Assembly (NCBI GenBank): GCA_002309575.1
Contig: DBXP01000046.1
Location: 749-27,652 of the forward strand
Reading direction: 5' to 3'
Length of the DNA: 26,904 bases
Origin: a bacterium UBP6_UBA1209
GTDB taxonomy: Bacteria; UBP6; UBA1177
Position numbers and translations under genes: made by a program. Shown piece by piece: positions 6,896 to 15,059 of this stretch; position 1 is the first letter of the stretch; the number at the start of each line of letters is the position of its first letter. Below the pieces are notes generated by a model. It ran no database searches, had not been told where the DNA came from, and worked only from the letters and a program-made list of their open reading frames with translations.

Positions 6896-7977
6896 TCGCC
6901 GAAGACGTTGTCTATCGGCTTCATTCCGGTGTCACTCCACATAAAAGCCTTTTCCATGCACATGTAAAGCGGCGGAACACCATTGAAATAACTGGAGATC
7001 TTGTCAAAGAAAGCCTTGTAGAAGCGCCGCCTGAGCGGAGCGAGGTACCTCAGTTTGTTGTCGGTGTCGGAGGGGAACATCTCTCCGCGGAAGAGAAAAC
7101 TGCCGGGGAGACGCCTCTGGATTATCTCGGTGAGGGCGAGCGTGTGGCGGAATCCACCCATGCTTATCCATGCGATCTCAGAGGGCTGCAGCGTCGTGAA
7201 GATCGTTTTGATGAGCTCCATGTAGTCGTCGAAGAGCGGATCGAGCATCAGGATCGGGTCAAAGTGGATCGCAGTCTTTATGCCAGCTTTCTGAAGACGG
7301 AGCGCAGCCGAAAGCCTCTCTTCGATCGAGGCTGTCCCGATCTCCTCGAGGTCTCTGAAGCGCGGGACGTTCACCGAAAATCCGGCGACGATATTTGCCT
7401 CTGGACAGCGTGATTTCACCTCAAGCAGCCGTTCGATCTCCGCCGATTTGGTTTTGAATTCGAACTGAACGCGGTCAAAGAGGGAGCGTTTTGCCAGCTC
7501 GCTCACGAAAAAACCGCTCTCGTCAAGCAGAAAATCAAGCGCCAGCGAATCCGCTAGCTCTCCCGTGCCGACTCTGATGCGTTTGTTTTCCTTAAGAAAT
7601 TCAGATATTTCGTCGATTGCGCGGCTGCGGTTGAGAAAGACGGTGATGAAGGGGTTGTTTTCGATGTAGTGCTGCAGGATGCAGTAGGAACAGTCGAAGG
7701 GACAGCCCGAAACGCTGTTGATCGTGTAGTAGTTGCAGCAGATCACCCCCTTGCTGCCGGGGCATTTTTTCAGGAACCTTCCGCGGTTTTCGGTGAAAAA
7801 CATCACTTTTTTCGCGGTCTTGAAGAGGTCTTCGCCCGGGTTTTCGCGGATTTCTGCGACCAGTTCCGGTTTTGTCATATAAAACGGCTCGAGACCGAGT
7901 TTTTCGGCGACCTGATGAGGAAATCCCTCGTTTTTGAACTCCGGGTCGATGACCAGTTTTTCGATGTAAGGTTTCAT
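6892..7977 (-). CDS. Spore-photoproduct-lyase-like radical SAM protein (SPL family)
   Basis: The 361-residue product has a radical SAM cluster motif CPFDCSYC (Cys92, Cys96, Cys99), followed by ILQHYIENNP, as in SplB-type proteins. The C-terminal MGGFRHT and PPLYMCMEKAFMW blocks are also SPL-like. In Bacillus SplB a catalytic Cys (Cys141) donates hydrogen within an ACTSD stretch; the equivalent here appears to be GTGELADS (138-145), with no Cys. Nothing else in the window suggests sporulation apart from a SpoIID-like protein, a family that also occurs in non-sporulating bacteria. The gene is probably a family member with another, unknown reaction. It is last in the OPT transporter > ftsY > phosphofructokinase operon, 17 bp behind the kinase gene, with a poor RBS. 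Confidence 0.85.
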   Translation of the reverse strand: MKPYIEKLVIDPEFKNEGFPHQVAEKLGLEPFYMTKPELVAEIRENPGEDLFKTAKKVMFFTENRGRFLKKCPGSKGVICCNYYTINSVSGCPFDCSYCILQHYIENNPFITVFLNRSRAIDEISEFLKENKRIRVGTGELADSLALDFLLDESGFFVSELAKRSLFDRVQFEFKTKSAEIERLLEVKSRCPEANIVAGFSVNVPRFRDLEEIGTASIEERLSAALRLQKAGIKTAIHFDPILMLDPLFDDYMELIKTIFTTLQPSEIAWISMGGFRHTLALTEIIQRRLPGSFLFRGEMFPSDTDNKLRYLAPLRRRFYKAFFDKISSYFNGVPPLYMCMEKAFMWSDTGMKPIDNVFGD

Positions 7978-7994
7978 CCCGAAAAGAGTCCGTC

Positions 7995-9218
7995 TTACCA
8001 GCCGAGTATGTTCTTAAGATCGTAAAGCTGCGGATTCTGCAGATATTTCGCGGCTTTGCGATAATCGGCCTCCCGGATGTAGTGGAGGTTGTCTATCAGC
8101 ATTTTGTAATCCTCCGACTCTGTGTCGACGAGTCTCGGGATGATCTTGCCGGTCTTTGGATCTTCGACATCCTCGAGGTAGAGCGGAAGGACCCTGCCGT
8201 CGTTGTGGCAGACTACGATGCAGCCCGAAGAGCCGCGGTCAAAGAGTTTCTTGACGCCGAGGCCGAGCAGCGTGCAGTACTTGAGGTCGAAGGCTGTCGG
8301 TTCGCAGCAGCGGACTTCGTAGCCGATCTCTACAGGGCGGCACTTGACCTTGATACCGAGCCTGTCGAGCTCATCACTCAGCAAGACGTTGAAAATATGG
8401 GCTTTTGAGACCTTCCCGAGTTCCGGATGACCGTGCTCGTCGTAGGAGAATTTGAGCCCGGTATTCTGAAATTCGCTGTCGTCCATGAAGTGGAAAACGC
8501 CTTCGCTGATCATGATCGCGCCGTGGTTCATGCCGAGGATCTTGCGCTTTACGATCGACGAGACCATCATTTTTATGATCCGGTCGAAGGTGACATCGAC
8601 GTTTTTGAACATTTCGGGGATGATGATCATCGGGTAGTGGCACGCAGAGCCGATCCCGAATGCAAGGTGGCCGGCCTCACGCCCCATCGAGGAGACGACG
8701 AACCAGTTTTCGCTTGTCCTGGCATCCTCGTAGACTGTCGTCGCGATGCGGACGCCCTCGCTTTTTGCCGACTCGTAGCCGAAGGTCGGGAGCTTTTCGG
8801 GCAGCGGAAGGTCATTGTCGATCGTCTTCGGGACGTGGATGTTCCTGACGGGAAGGTGTTTTTCGTTGAGGAATTTCGTGATGCGGTTCGCCGTCGAAGC
8901 GGTGTCGTCGCCGCCGATGGTCACGAGCAGCTCAACGTTGTTTTTGATGAAAAAATCGGCTTTGAATTCGCTGTCTTTCGGTTTGTAGCGGCTCATTTTG
9001 AGGAAGGATCCGCCGCGGTTGAAGTAGTGGTCCGCGAGGTCGAAATCGATGTCGATGCAGTCGACTTTGTCGGTGAAGAGCGTCTTCGTGCCGTAGTTGA
9101 TGCCGATAACACGCCAGTTTTCCTTCAAAAAACTCTTGGCGACGGTGCAGACGACAGTGTTTATGCCAGGTGCCGGACCGCCGGAGCAAAGAATTGCAAC
9201 AGCCTTTTTATTTTCCAT
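7995..9218 (-). CDS. pfp: 6-phosphofructokinase, pyrophosphate-dependent type
   Basis: The 407-residue protein belongs to the PfkA/PFP family. It begins with the nucleotide/PPi loop ILCSGGPAPGIN (9-20) and carries IGGDDTAST (101-109) and VPKTIDNDLPL (129-139), with catalytic Asp134/Asp136. In this family Asp in GGDD and Lys in PKTIDND (here Asp105, Lys131) mark use of pyrophosphate, where ATP enzymes have Gly at both places. It should therefore interconvert fructose 6-phosphate and fructose 1,6-bisphosphate with PPi, reversibly, in glycolysis and gluconeogenesis. The later block SSMGREAGHLAFGIG is the conserved substrate-binding region. AGGAG stands six bases before the ATG. It lies 34 bp behind ftsY in the same operon. 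Phosphoryl donor is inferred from two residues. Confidence 0.92.
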   Translation of the reverse strand: MENKKAVAILCSGGPAPGINTVVCTVAKSFLKENWRVIGINYGTKTLFTDKVDCIDIDFDLADHYFNRGGSFLKMSRYKPKDSEFKADFFIKNNVELLVTIGGDDTASTANRITKFLNEKHLPVRNIHVPKTIDNDLPLPEKLPTFGYESAKSEGVRIATTVYEDARTSENWFVVSSMGREAGHLAFGIGSACHYPMIIIPEMFKNVDVTFDRIIKMMVSSIVKRKILGMNHGAIMISEGVFHFMDDSEFQNTGLKFSYDEHGHPELGKVSKAHIFNVLLSDELDRLGIKVKCRPVEIGYEVRCCEPTAFDLKYCTLLGLGVKKLFDRGSSGCIVVCHNDGRVLPLYLEDVEDPKTGKIIPRLVDTESEDYKMLIDNLHYIREADYRKAAKYLQNPQLYDLKNILGW

Positions 9219-9252
9219 TGTAAACTCCTAAAAAATCAATAAATCCATATTG

Positions 9253-10575
9253 TTATTCAAATAAAGCCTCTACAAATTCGTTCGGGTCGAAGCGCTGCAG
9301 ATCGCCGATCTTTTCGCCGACGCCGACCAGATAGATCGGGAGTCCGAGCTCCTTCGAGATCCCGATGAGGACTCCGCCCTTCGCGGAACCGTCGAGTTTC
9401 GTGACGATGATCCCCGTGACATTGACCGCCTGGCTGAACTCTCTGGCCTGGCTGAGCGCGTTCTGTCCGTTGTTGGCGTCGATGACGATGATCGTCTCGT
9501 GCGGAGCGCCCGGGTAAGCCTTGCCGATGACACGGTTGACCTTTCCGAGCTCGTCCATCAGGTTTTTGCGGTTCTGGAGCCTGCCGGCGGTATCGACCAG
9601 GAGCACGTCGACATTCTTGCTGAGGGCGCTGTTGACCGCGTTGTAGGCGACTGACGCCGGATCTGCTCCGTCCTTGTCGCTGATGACCGTGCAGTTGTTG
9701 CGCTCGCCCCAGACCTTGAGCTGCTCGACCGCGGCTGCCCTGAAGGTGTCACCCGCTGCGAGCATCGGGACCTTCCCCTGGGCGATGTACTTGTGGGCGA
9801 GCTTCCCGATTGTGGTCGTCTTGCCGGCGCCGTTGACGCCGACCATGAGAAAGACCATCGGTTTTTCGCGCAATTCAGGGAAATCTTTATGGTTTTTGAC
9901 TAAAACCTCTTTGATCTCATTTTTCAGGAAACGTTTGACGTCGTCGCCGCTTTTGAAGCTTGCGCGGTTCTTGTTGACGAGATCCATCAGCCAGCCGACG
10001 GTCGTGGTTCCCATATCGGCGGTGTAGAGGATCTCCTCGAGTTCGTCGATAAGGTCGTCGGTGACAACGCTGCTCTTGAAGAGGCCGAGAAGCTTCGAAA
10101 TGAAGCCGCCGCGGGTCTTCTGGAGACCGCTCTGTATGGTCGCCGGTTCGGGCTCAGGTTCAGGTTCGGGCTCGGGCTCAGGTTCGGGCTGAGGCTCGGG
10201 TTCCGGCTCTGGCTGAGGTTCAGACTCAGGTTCGGGCTGAGGCTGAGGTTCGGGTTCAGGCTCCGGTTCGGGCTCGGGCTCCGGTTCGGGCTCAGGCTCC
10301 GGTTCGGGCTCAGGTTCAGGTTCGGGCTTGGGCATCTCCATCGGCTTGAAGGCCTCCTCCTCTTCGTCGGATCCCTCCTCCTGAGCGGCAGGTTCGGACT
10401 CCTTCTGGAGCCTCATGCCCGCGTCGACCAGCTCGTCCAGCTCGTTTTTATCCTTTTTTCTGCGTTTTTTGTCGGGAACGAAAATCACGACGAGCAGCAG
10501 GATAAGCAGCAGCCCCGGTATGATGTAAAAAAAGAAATCGCCGTTTTTCAGGCTCTCTTGAAGCCAGTGAATCAT
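9253..10575 (-). CDS. ftsY: Signal recognition particle receptor FtsY, membrane-anchored with Glu-Pro-rich spacer
   Basis: FtsY is the receptor GTPase that docks ribosome-SRP complexes at the membrane. The start is taken at the ATG at 10575, because GGAG (10582-10585) lies six bases upstream; the frame could be read from a TTG at 10587. Residues about 13-33 form one transmembrane helix, followed by a basic KKRRKKDK patch and acidic sequence. Residues 84-144 are almost purely Pro-Glu/Pro-Gln dipeptides. The NG domain follows: P-loop GVNGAGKT (Lys252), DTFRAAAVEQL, DTAGR and TKLDGSAKGG. At 440 residues it is longer than E. coli's NG core because of the spacer. The gene follows the OPT transporter gene by 21 bp. 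Confidence 0.96.
   Translation of the reverse strand: MIHWLQESLKNGDFFFYIIPGLLLILLLVVIFVPDKKRRKKDKNELDELVDAGMRLQKESEPAAQEEGSDEEEEAFKPMEMPKPEPEPEPEPEPEPEPEPEPEPEPEPEPQPQPEPESEPQPEPEPEPQPEPEPEPEPEPEPEPATIQSGLQKTRGGFISKLLGLFKSSVVTDDLIDELEEILYTADMGTTTVGWLMDLVNKNRASFKSGDDVKRFLKNEIKEVLVKNHKDFPELREKPMVFLMVGVNGAGKTTTIGKLAHKYIAQGKVPMLAAGDTFRAAAVEQLKVWGERNNCTVISDKDGADPASVAYNAVNSALSKNVDVLLVDTAGRLQNRKNLMDELGKVNRVIGKAYPGAPHETIIVIDANNGQNALSQAREFSQAVNVTGIIVTKLDGSAKGGVLIGISKELGLPIYLVGVGEKIGDLQRFDPNEFVEALFE
10144..10326 (-). repeat. Coding repeat: 61 codons of Pro-Glu/Pro-Gln in ftsY
   Basis: A run of CCN-GAR or CAG codon pairs gives a 6-bp period with 12-18-bp higher-order variants (ggttcgggct, ggctcaggtt). 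It is in frame and inside ftsY, linking the membrane anchor to the GTPase domain. Such tracts change length easily by slippage. Confidence 0.9.
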
Positions 10576-10596
10576 CTGAATCTCCAAAAATCTTTG

Positions 10597-12597
10597 TTAT
10601 TCCTCGACCTTAGCTTGCAGCGTGTGCCAAGCCATGTAGCCGCAGAGCGCCAGGAACATGACTATTCCGAGCCACTGCGCACCGTTCGATTCCGCCCACT
10701 TTTCCATAAACCAGTTGATCCCTGCGAATTTGAGGATCGCCGAAAGGACACCCATCAAAGCACCGCCGGCAATGAAACCGGAGGCGATGAGAGTTCCCTG
10801 CTCCTGCCTTGCGTTGTTGAGTTTCGCATCATTCGAGCGGTGCGTGACGAAGTAGGAGATGAGACCGCCGACGAGGATCGGGGTGTTGAGGTCAAGCGGA
10901 ATGAACATGCCGAGCGCGAATGCGAGTGCCGGCACGCCGATCGAGGTCAGAACGAGTGCCAGAGCAGCTCCGGCGCCGTAGAGCATCCACGGTGCCGCCT
11001 GGCCGGACATCATCGGCTCGATGACGGCTGCCATTGCGTTTGCCTGCGGAGCGACCAGCGCGTTGTCGCCGGTGAAGCCGTAGGTCTTGTTCAAAACCAT
11101 GATGACGCCGCCGACTGTCGCCGCCGAAACGAGAACGCCGAGGAACTTCCAGGTCTCCTGTTTGTAGGGCGAGTTGCCGAGCCAGTAGCCGATCTTGAGG
11201 TCGGTGATGAATCCGCCGGCAGTCGAAAGTGCCGTGCAGACAACGCCGCCGATGACAAGCGCCGCGACCATTCCGGAGGTGCCGTTAAGTCCGACCGAAA
11301 CCATGATGAGCGAAGCGATGATGAGCGTCATGAGCGTCATTCCGGAGACGGGGTTGGATCCGACGATCGCTATAGCGTTTGCAGCGACAGTCGTGAAAAG
11401 GAAGGCGATGATCATTACGACGCCGAGTCCGACGAGTGCGTGAACGAGGTTGGAGACAACTCCCATCCTGAAGAAAACGAAGACGAGGATCGTCATGACA
11501 ACAACGCCGATCGCCAGTATTTTCATGGAGATATCTTTCTGAGTGCGGAGAACTTCGGCTTTTTTGTCACCCCCCTTTCCGCCGAGCTCTCTTGCCGCCA
11601 GACCGAAAGCCTGAAGGATGATGCCCTTCGAGCGCCAGATGCCGACCATGCCCGCCATAGCGATCCCGCCGATGCCTACCGGACGGATGTAGTTCGCGAA
11701 GATCTGCTCAGCCGACATCTGTCCGAGTGTCATAGTGATGTTTGCGCCGACAGAGTTTGTCATGCCGGGAGCGAAGTAGGCGATGATCGGGATCAGCACG
11801 AACCAGCCGACGAACGAGCCTGCGCAGATTATTGCCGCGTATTCAAGTCCGACGATGTATCCGAGACCCATAACGGCCGCCCCGGTATTGAGTTTGAAGA
11901 CAAGTTTGTATTTGTCGGCAAGCACCTGGCCTGCGCCTACGAGGCGTGTCGTTATCGTCTCTGCCCATGCGCCGAATGTGGCGATGATGAAGTCGTAGAT
12001 CCCGCCGATAAGACCGGCGATCAGGAGGATCTTAGCCTGATTTCCGCCCTTTGCGCCGCTGACCAGGACCTGCGTCGTCGCTGTCGCCTCAGGGAAGGGG
12101 TACTTTCCGTGCATGTCGGCGACAAAATATTTGCGGAACGGGATCAGGAAAAGGATCCCCAGAAATCCTCCGAAGAGCGACGAGAAGAAGATTTGCATGA
12201 AATTTACCTGGATTTCCGGGTACTTGTCCTGCAAAATGTAGAGTGCGGGAAGCGTAAAGATCGCACCGGCGACGATAACGCCCGAGCAGGCGCCGATCGA
12301 CTGGATGATCACGTTTTCGCCGAGCGAGTTCTTGCGTTTGAAAAGTGTCGAAAGTCCGACCGCGATGATCGCGATAGGGATCGCCGCTTCGAAGACCTGA
12401 CCGATTTTAAGGCCGAGATATGCCGCCGCTGCGGAGAAGACGACCGCCATGACAAGACCCCAGGCTACCGACCAGCCGGTGATCTCGGGATAGGTTTTCT
12501 GCGGTGCCATCAACGGCTCGAAAACCTCGCCCTCCTTCAGCTCGCGAAATGCATTTTCCGGAATCCCTTTGAATTGTTCCTGATTTTGTTCTTCCAT
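10597..12597 (-). CDS. OPT-family oligopeptide transporter
   Basis: A polytopic membrane protein of 666 residues, rich in hydrophobic segments (about 14-16 by eye). It resembles the prokaryotic OPT transporters: APQKTYPEITGW near the N-terminus, FPEATATTQVLVSG, and APGMTNSVGANITMTLGQ followed by NYIRPVGIGGIAMAG. The family takes up oligopeptides or related metal-chelating compounds, driven by protons. The frame extends upstream, but GGAGG (12603-12607) lies five bases before the second of two adjacent ATGs, so the start is set at 12597 (MEEQNQEQ). It heads the operon with ftsY, the phosphofructokinase and the SPL-like gene, none of which has an obvious link to transport. The substrate cannot be read from sequence. 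Confidence 0.92.
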   Translation of the reverse strand: MEEQNQEQFKGIPENAFRELKEGEVFEPLMAPQKTYPEITGWSVAWGLVMAVVFSAAAAYLGLKIGQVFEAAIPIAIIAVGLSTLFKRKNSLGENVIIQSIGACSGVIVAGAIFTLPALYILQDKYPEIQVNFMQIFFSSLFGGFLGILFLIPFRKYFVADMHGKYPFPEATATTQVLVSGAKGGNQAKILLIAGLIGGIYDFIIATFGAWAETITTRLVGAGQVLADKYKLVFKLNTGAAVMGLGYIVGLEYAAIICAGSFVGWFVLIPIIAYFAPGMTNSVGANITMTLGQMSAEQIFANYIRPVGIGGIAMAGMVGIWRSKGIILQAFGLAARELGGKGGDKKAEVLRTQKDISMKILAIGVVVMTILVFVFFRMGVVSNLVHALVGLGVVMIIAFLFTTVAANAIAIVGSNPVSGMTLMTLIIASLIMVSVGLNGTSGMVAALVIGGVVCTALSTAGGFITDLKIGYWLGNSPYKQETWKFLGVLVSAATVGGVIMVLNKTYGFTGDNALVAPQANAMAAVIEPMMSGQAAPWMLYGAGAALALVLTSIGVPALAFALGMFIPLDLNTPILVGGLISYFVTHRSNDAKLNNARQEQGTLIASGFIAGGALMGVLSAILKFAGINWFMEKWAESNGAQWLGIVMFLALCGYMAWHTLQAKVEE

Positions 12598-12626
12598 CAT
12601 TTCCTCCAAATTATGTAAAACAAATA

Positions 12627-12654
12627 AATTTAAAGAAAAGAGACATTTAGTCAA
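12627..12654 (-). promoter_or_regulatory. Putative promoter of the OPT transporter-ftsY operon
   Basis: On the complement, TTGACT (12649-12654), 16 bp, TAAATT (12627-12632). The -10 box is 29 bp before the ATG at 12597. Confidence 0.5.
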
Positions 12655-12689
12655 AAAAAGCTGTTAAGTGCGGAAAAATCGGCAGTTTT

Positions 12690-15008
12690 TTAAAATTTGA
12701 CTACCGTTACCGAGTCGCCGCCCTCCTCGATTCCGCCCGGAGCGAAGGTGAACTCGTAGCGTTTTGCAAGCTCGGCGAGGAACTCCCGGACGAACTTTTT
12801 AAGCTTTCCGCCGCCTATCCCGTGGACGATCGTAAGGCTGATGGAACCGCCGGCAAAGGCTGTGTCGACCGCCTTTTCAATTTTGGCTCCGGCCTCTTCG
12901 GTAAACATCCCGCGAACGTCGCAAACGTCATAAGCTTTTGAATTTGCAGTGTTTTTTACGGCTTTCGCCTTGACTGCCGGCGCAAAGTCGACGACGATCA
13001 TCCGCTCGACCGGCGAGACAAGCTGCTTGCCTTTGACAAGATATTCGGCCTTGTCGCCCTTCACGCGCTGCAGGATCCCCTCTAGTTTGAGGAGCTTGTC
13101 GTAAACGACGGTTTTTCCGAAATCGACGCGCTCCAGAACATCGGCGAGCCTCTCGCCCTCCTTCGTGTCGAGCGCCGCCTTCTGACGGTTTATCGCATCC
13201 TGAAGGCTCTCCTTCTCCTTTTTTATCAGCGCGATCCTCTGCGGAGCCTCCTTTGCGCTGCTCTCTCCGATTTTTTTCTTCAATTCACGTTCCTCCGTTT
13301 CGTAAAGCTGCTTCAGGATCCCGAGCTTTTCCGTCTCGAACTGCTTCTCCTTCTGAGCGAGCCGCTCCCGCAGACTCAGCACCTCGGCATGTTCCGCGGC
13401 TGTGCGCGCCTTCAGCTCCTCGACCTCGTGCGTCAGCTCGTCAAGCTCGAGCTCCTTGCGGTGCAGGCGGTTGATCAGAGGCTCGATGTCGGTCTCCTTC
13501 GCGAGCAGGAGTTTTTCGAGCTTTTCGATAAATTCCTGAGGAAAATCGATCTTTTTTACAAGCGAAAGCGCGTTGCTCGACCCGACGATGTTGTAGGAAA
13601 AACGGTAGGTCGGGCGGTCCGTAGCCTCGTCGAAACCCATCGCGACCGGTATGAATCTGCGGTTTTCCAGAGCGATCGACTTCACCTCGGCGAGGTGGCT
13701 CGTGACGACCGCAAAGCAGTTTTTGTCGGCTATAAATTCAAGGTAGGCCCTCGCGATCGCTCCACCCTGAAGCGGGTCTGTCCCGGTGCCGATCTCGTCG
13801 ATCAGAACTAGATCCGTGCTCCGGACCTCTTTAGCCGTGTCGCTCAGGAGCTTGAGGTGGCTTGAGAAGCTCGATTCGCCTGAAAAGGCATCCTGGTTGT
13901 CGCCAAGAATAACAAAAACTTCAGTAAAATAAGGAAGTTTCGCGCTCTTTGCGGGAACAGGGAACCCTCTGACCGAGAGCTCAGCCGCGGTTGCGACGCT
14001 CTTCAGCGAGACAGTCTTTCCTCCGGCGTTAGGACCGCTGATGACCATGATCTTTTCGTCGTCCGAGAAGAGAAAGTCGTTTTTCACGAGCTTCTCGCGT
14101 TCGGTGAGGAAGACCGGCGGGTACCAGGCAGCTTCGAGCCTCATGACGCCGTCGGAAAATTCCGGGATCGCGCATCCGTTTTCGCGCATCCAGGTGTACT
14201 TCGTCAGGACGTTTTCCATGTGGACGGCTACGGCGAGACAGTGCCTGAAGTAGTCGTAATTTCTGAAAAGTAAACCGCGTAACTCTTTTAAAATACGTAT
14301 GATCTCTTCTAATTCCCGCGCCGCCAGAAGCGAGAGGGAATTGTTGTGCTCGATAAGCGCGAGCGGCTCCAGAAAGGCGGTCTGACCGGTCCGGCTGTAG
14401 TTGTGGATCACGCCCTTCATCGTCCGTTTGAAGTTCGATTTGAATGGCAGGACATACCTGTCTTCGCGGATCGTGAACCAGTCTTCCTGCAGATAACCGC
14501 TGTACTCGGGACTCAGGATCATCTTTTTGATTTCGTTTCCGATATGGCGGTGCGTATCCGCGAGCTGCTTTCTGATTTTCGCCAGCTCGGGGCTTGCGTT
14601 CGAGTTGACCTCGCCCTTCTCGTTTACCGCCTGTTTGATCGTCATCTCTAGGCTGATATTGAACTCGAAGTCGAACTCGCGCTCCATTTTCGGGGCGAAA
14701 CCATACCTTTTTATATCTTCTCCGGCCCTGCGGACAAAGCCCAGAAAATCTGCGATCGTCCGGTAGTTGACGGCCTCGAGCGGCTCGTTCTGCTCAAACA
14801 TTTCCGCAATTGCGACGACCGGATCGAGGTTGAAGGAGAAGAGCCTGCGCAGATCATCCGTAAAACCTGAGACCTCGCGGATAAGTCCGAACTCAGCCTC
14901 GGCCTCCTCCCTGGAGAGGCGGGCGATTTTGTGAAGATTCGCCCTTCCGTAGGCGGAGAGAGACTTTTCGCCGATCCAGTCGATTATAGAATTCCACTCT
15001 TGAATCAT
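12690..15008 (-). CDS. mutS2: Endonuclease MutS2
   Basis: The 772-residue length and architecture match MutS2: MutS-like core helices, an ABC-type ATPase with Walker A GPNAGGKT (325-332) and Walker B/signature DEIGTGTDPLQGGA (404-417), a long Glu/Lys coiled coil (about 510-630), and a C-terminal Smr nuclease-type domain with DVRG and VHGIGGGKL (His729). There is no N-terminal mismatch-reading domain, which separates it from MutS. MutS2 acts on recombination intermediates or collided ribosomes, depending on species. The start is supported by AGGTGA upstream of the ATG. It lies 51 bp behind the aminopeptidase gene, with no promoter visible between, so cotranscription is likely. One small difference: the usual DIGDEQS loop reads VILGDNQDAFS here. 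Confidence 0.95.
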   Translation of the reverse strand: MIQEWNSIIDWIGEKSLSAYGRANLHKIARLSREEAEAEFGLIREVSGFTDDLRRLFSFNLDPVVAIAEMFEQNEPLEAVNYRTIADFLGFVRRAGEDIKRYGFAPKMEREFDFEFNISLEMTIKQAVNEKGEVNSNASPELAKIRKQLADTHRHIGNEIKKMILSPEYSGYLQEDWFTIREDRYVLPFKSNFKRTMKGVIHNYSRTGQTAFLEPLALIEHNNSLSLLAARELEEIIRILKELRGLLFRNYDYFRHCLAVAVHMENVLTKYTWMRENGCAIPEFSDGVMRLEAAWYPPVFLTEREKLVKNDFLFSDDEKIMVISGPNAGGKTVSLKSVATAAELSVRGFPVPAKSAKLPYFTEVFVILGDNQDAFSGESSFSSHLKLLSDTAKEVRSTDLVLIDEIGTGTDPLQGGAIARAYLEFIADKNCFAVVTSHLAEVKSIALENRRFIPVAMGFDEATDRPTYRFSYNIVGSSNALSLVKKIDFPQEFIEKLEKLLLAKETDIEPLINRLHRKELELDELTHEVEELKARTAAEHAEVLSLRERLAQKEKQFETEKLGILKQLYETEERELKKKIGESSAKEAPQRIALIKKEKESLQDAINRQKAALDTKEGERLADVLERVDFGKTVVYDKLLKLEGILQRVKGDKAEYLVKGKQLVSPVERMIVVDFAPAVKAKAVKNTANSKAYDVCDVRGMFTEEAGAKIEKAVDTAFAGGSISLTIVHGIGGGKLKKFVREFLAELAKRYEFTFAPGGIEEGGDSVTVVKF

Positions 15009-15059
15009 TTATCACCTGAAAAAGTTGTGAAAAGGGCGGGAAGAGTCGGTTTCAACGAC

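Noticed and set aside
8427..9242. 271-codon open frame opposite the phosphofructokinase gene
   Set aside because: It is another antisense shadow; the composition is Asp/Val/Arg-rich without motifs.
10144..10326. Regular repeat resembling an array
   Set aside because: It is an in-frame 6-bp coding repeat for Pro-Glu/Pro-Gln in ftsY, with no spacers. It is not a CRISPR array.
10558..12618. 686-codon open frame on the + strand, opposite the OPT transporter gene
   Set aside because: The translation is a run of Asp, Arg, His, Glu and Cys without hydrophobic core or motifs, as expected for the complement of a membrane protein gene. The minus frame has clear family motifs and an RBS.
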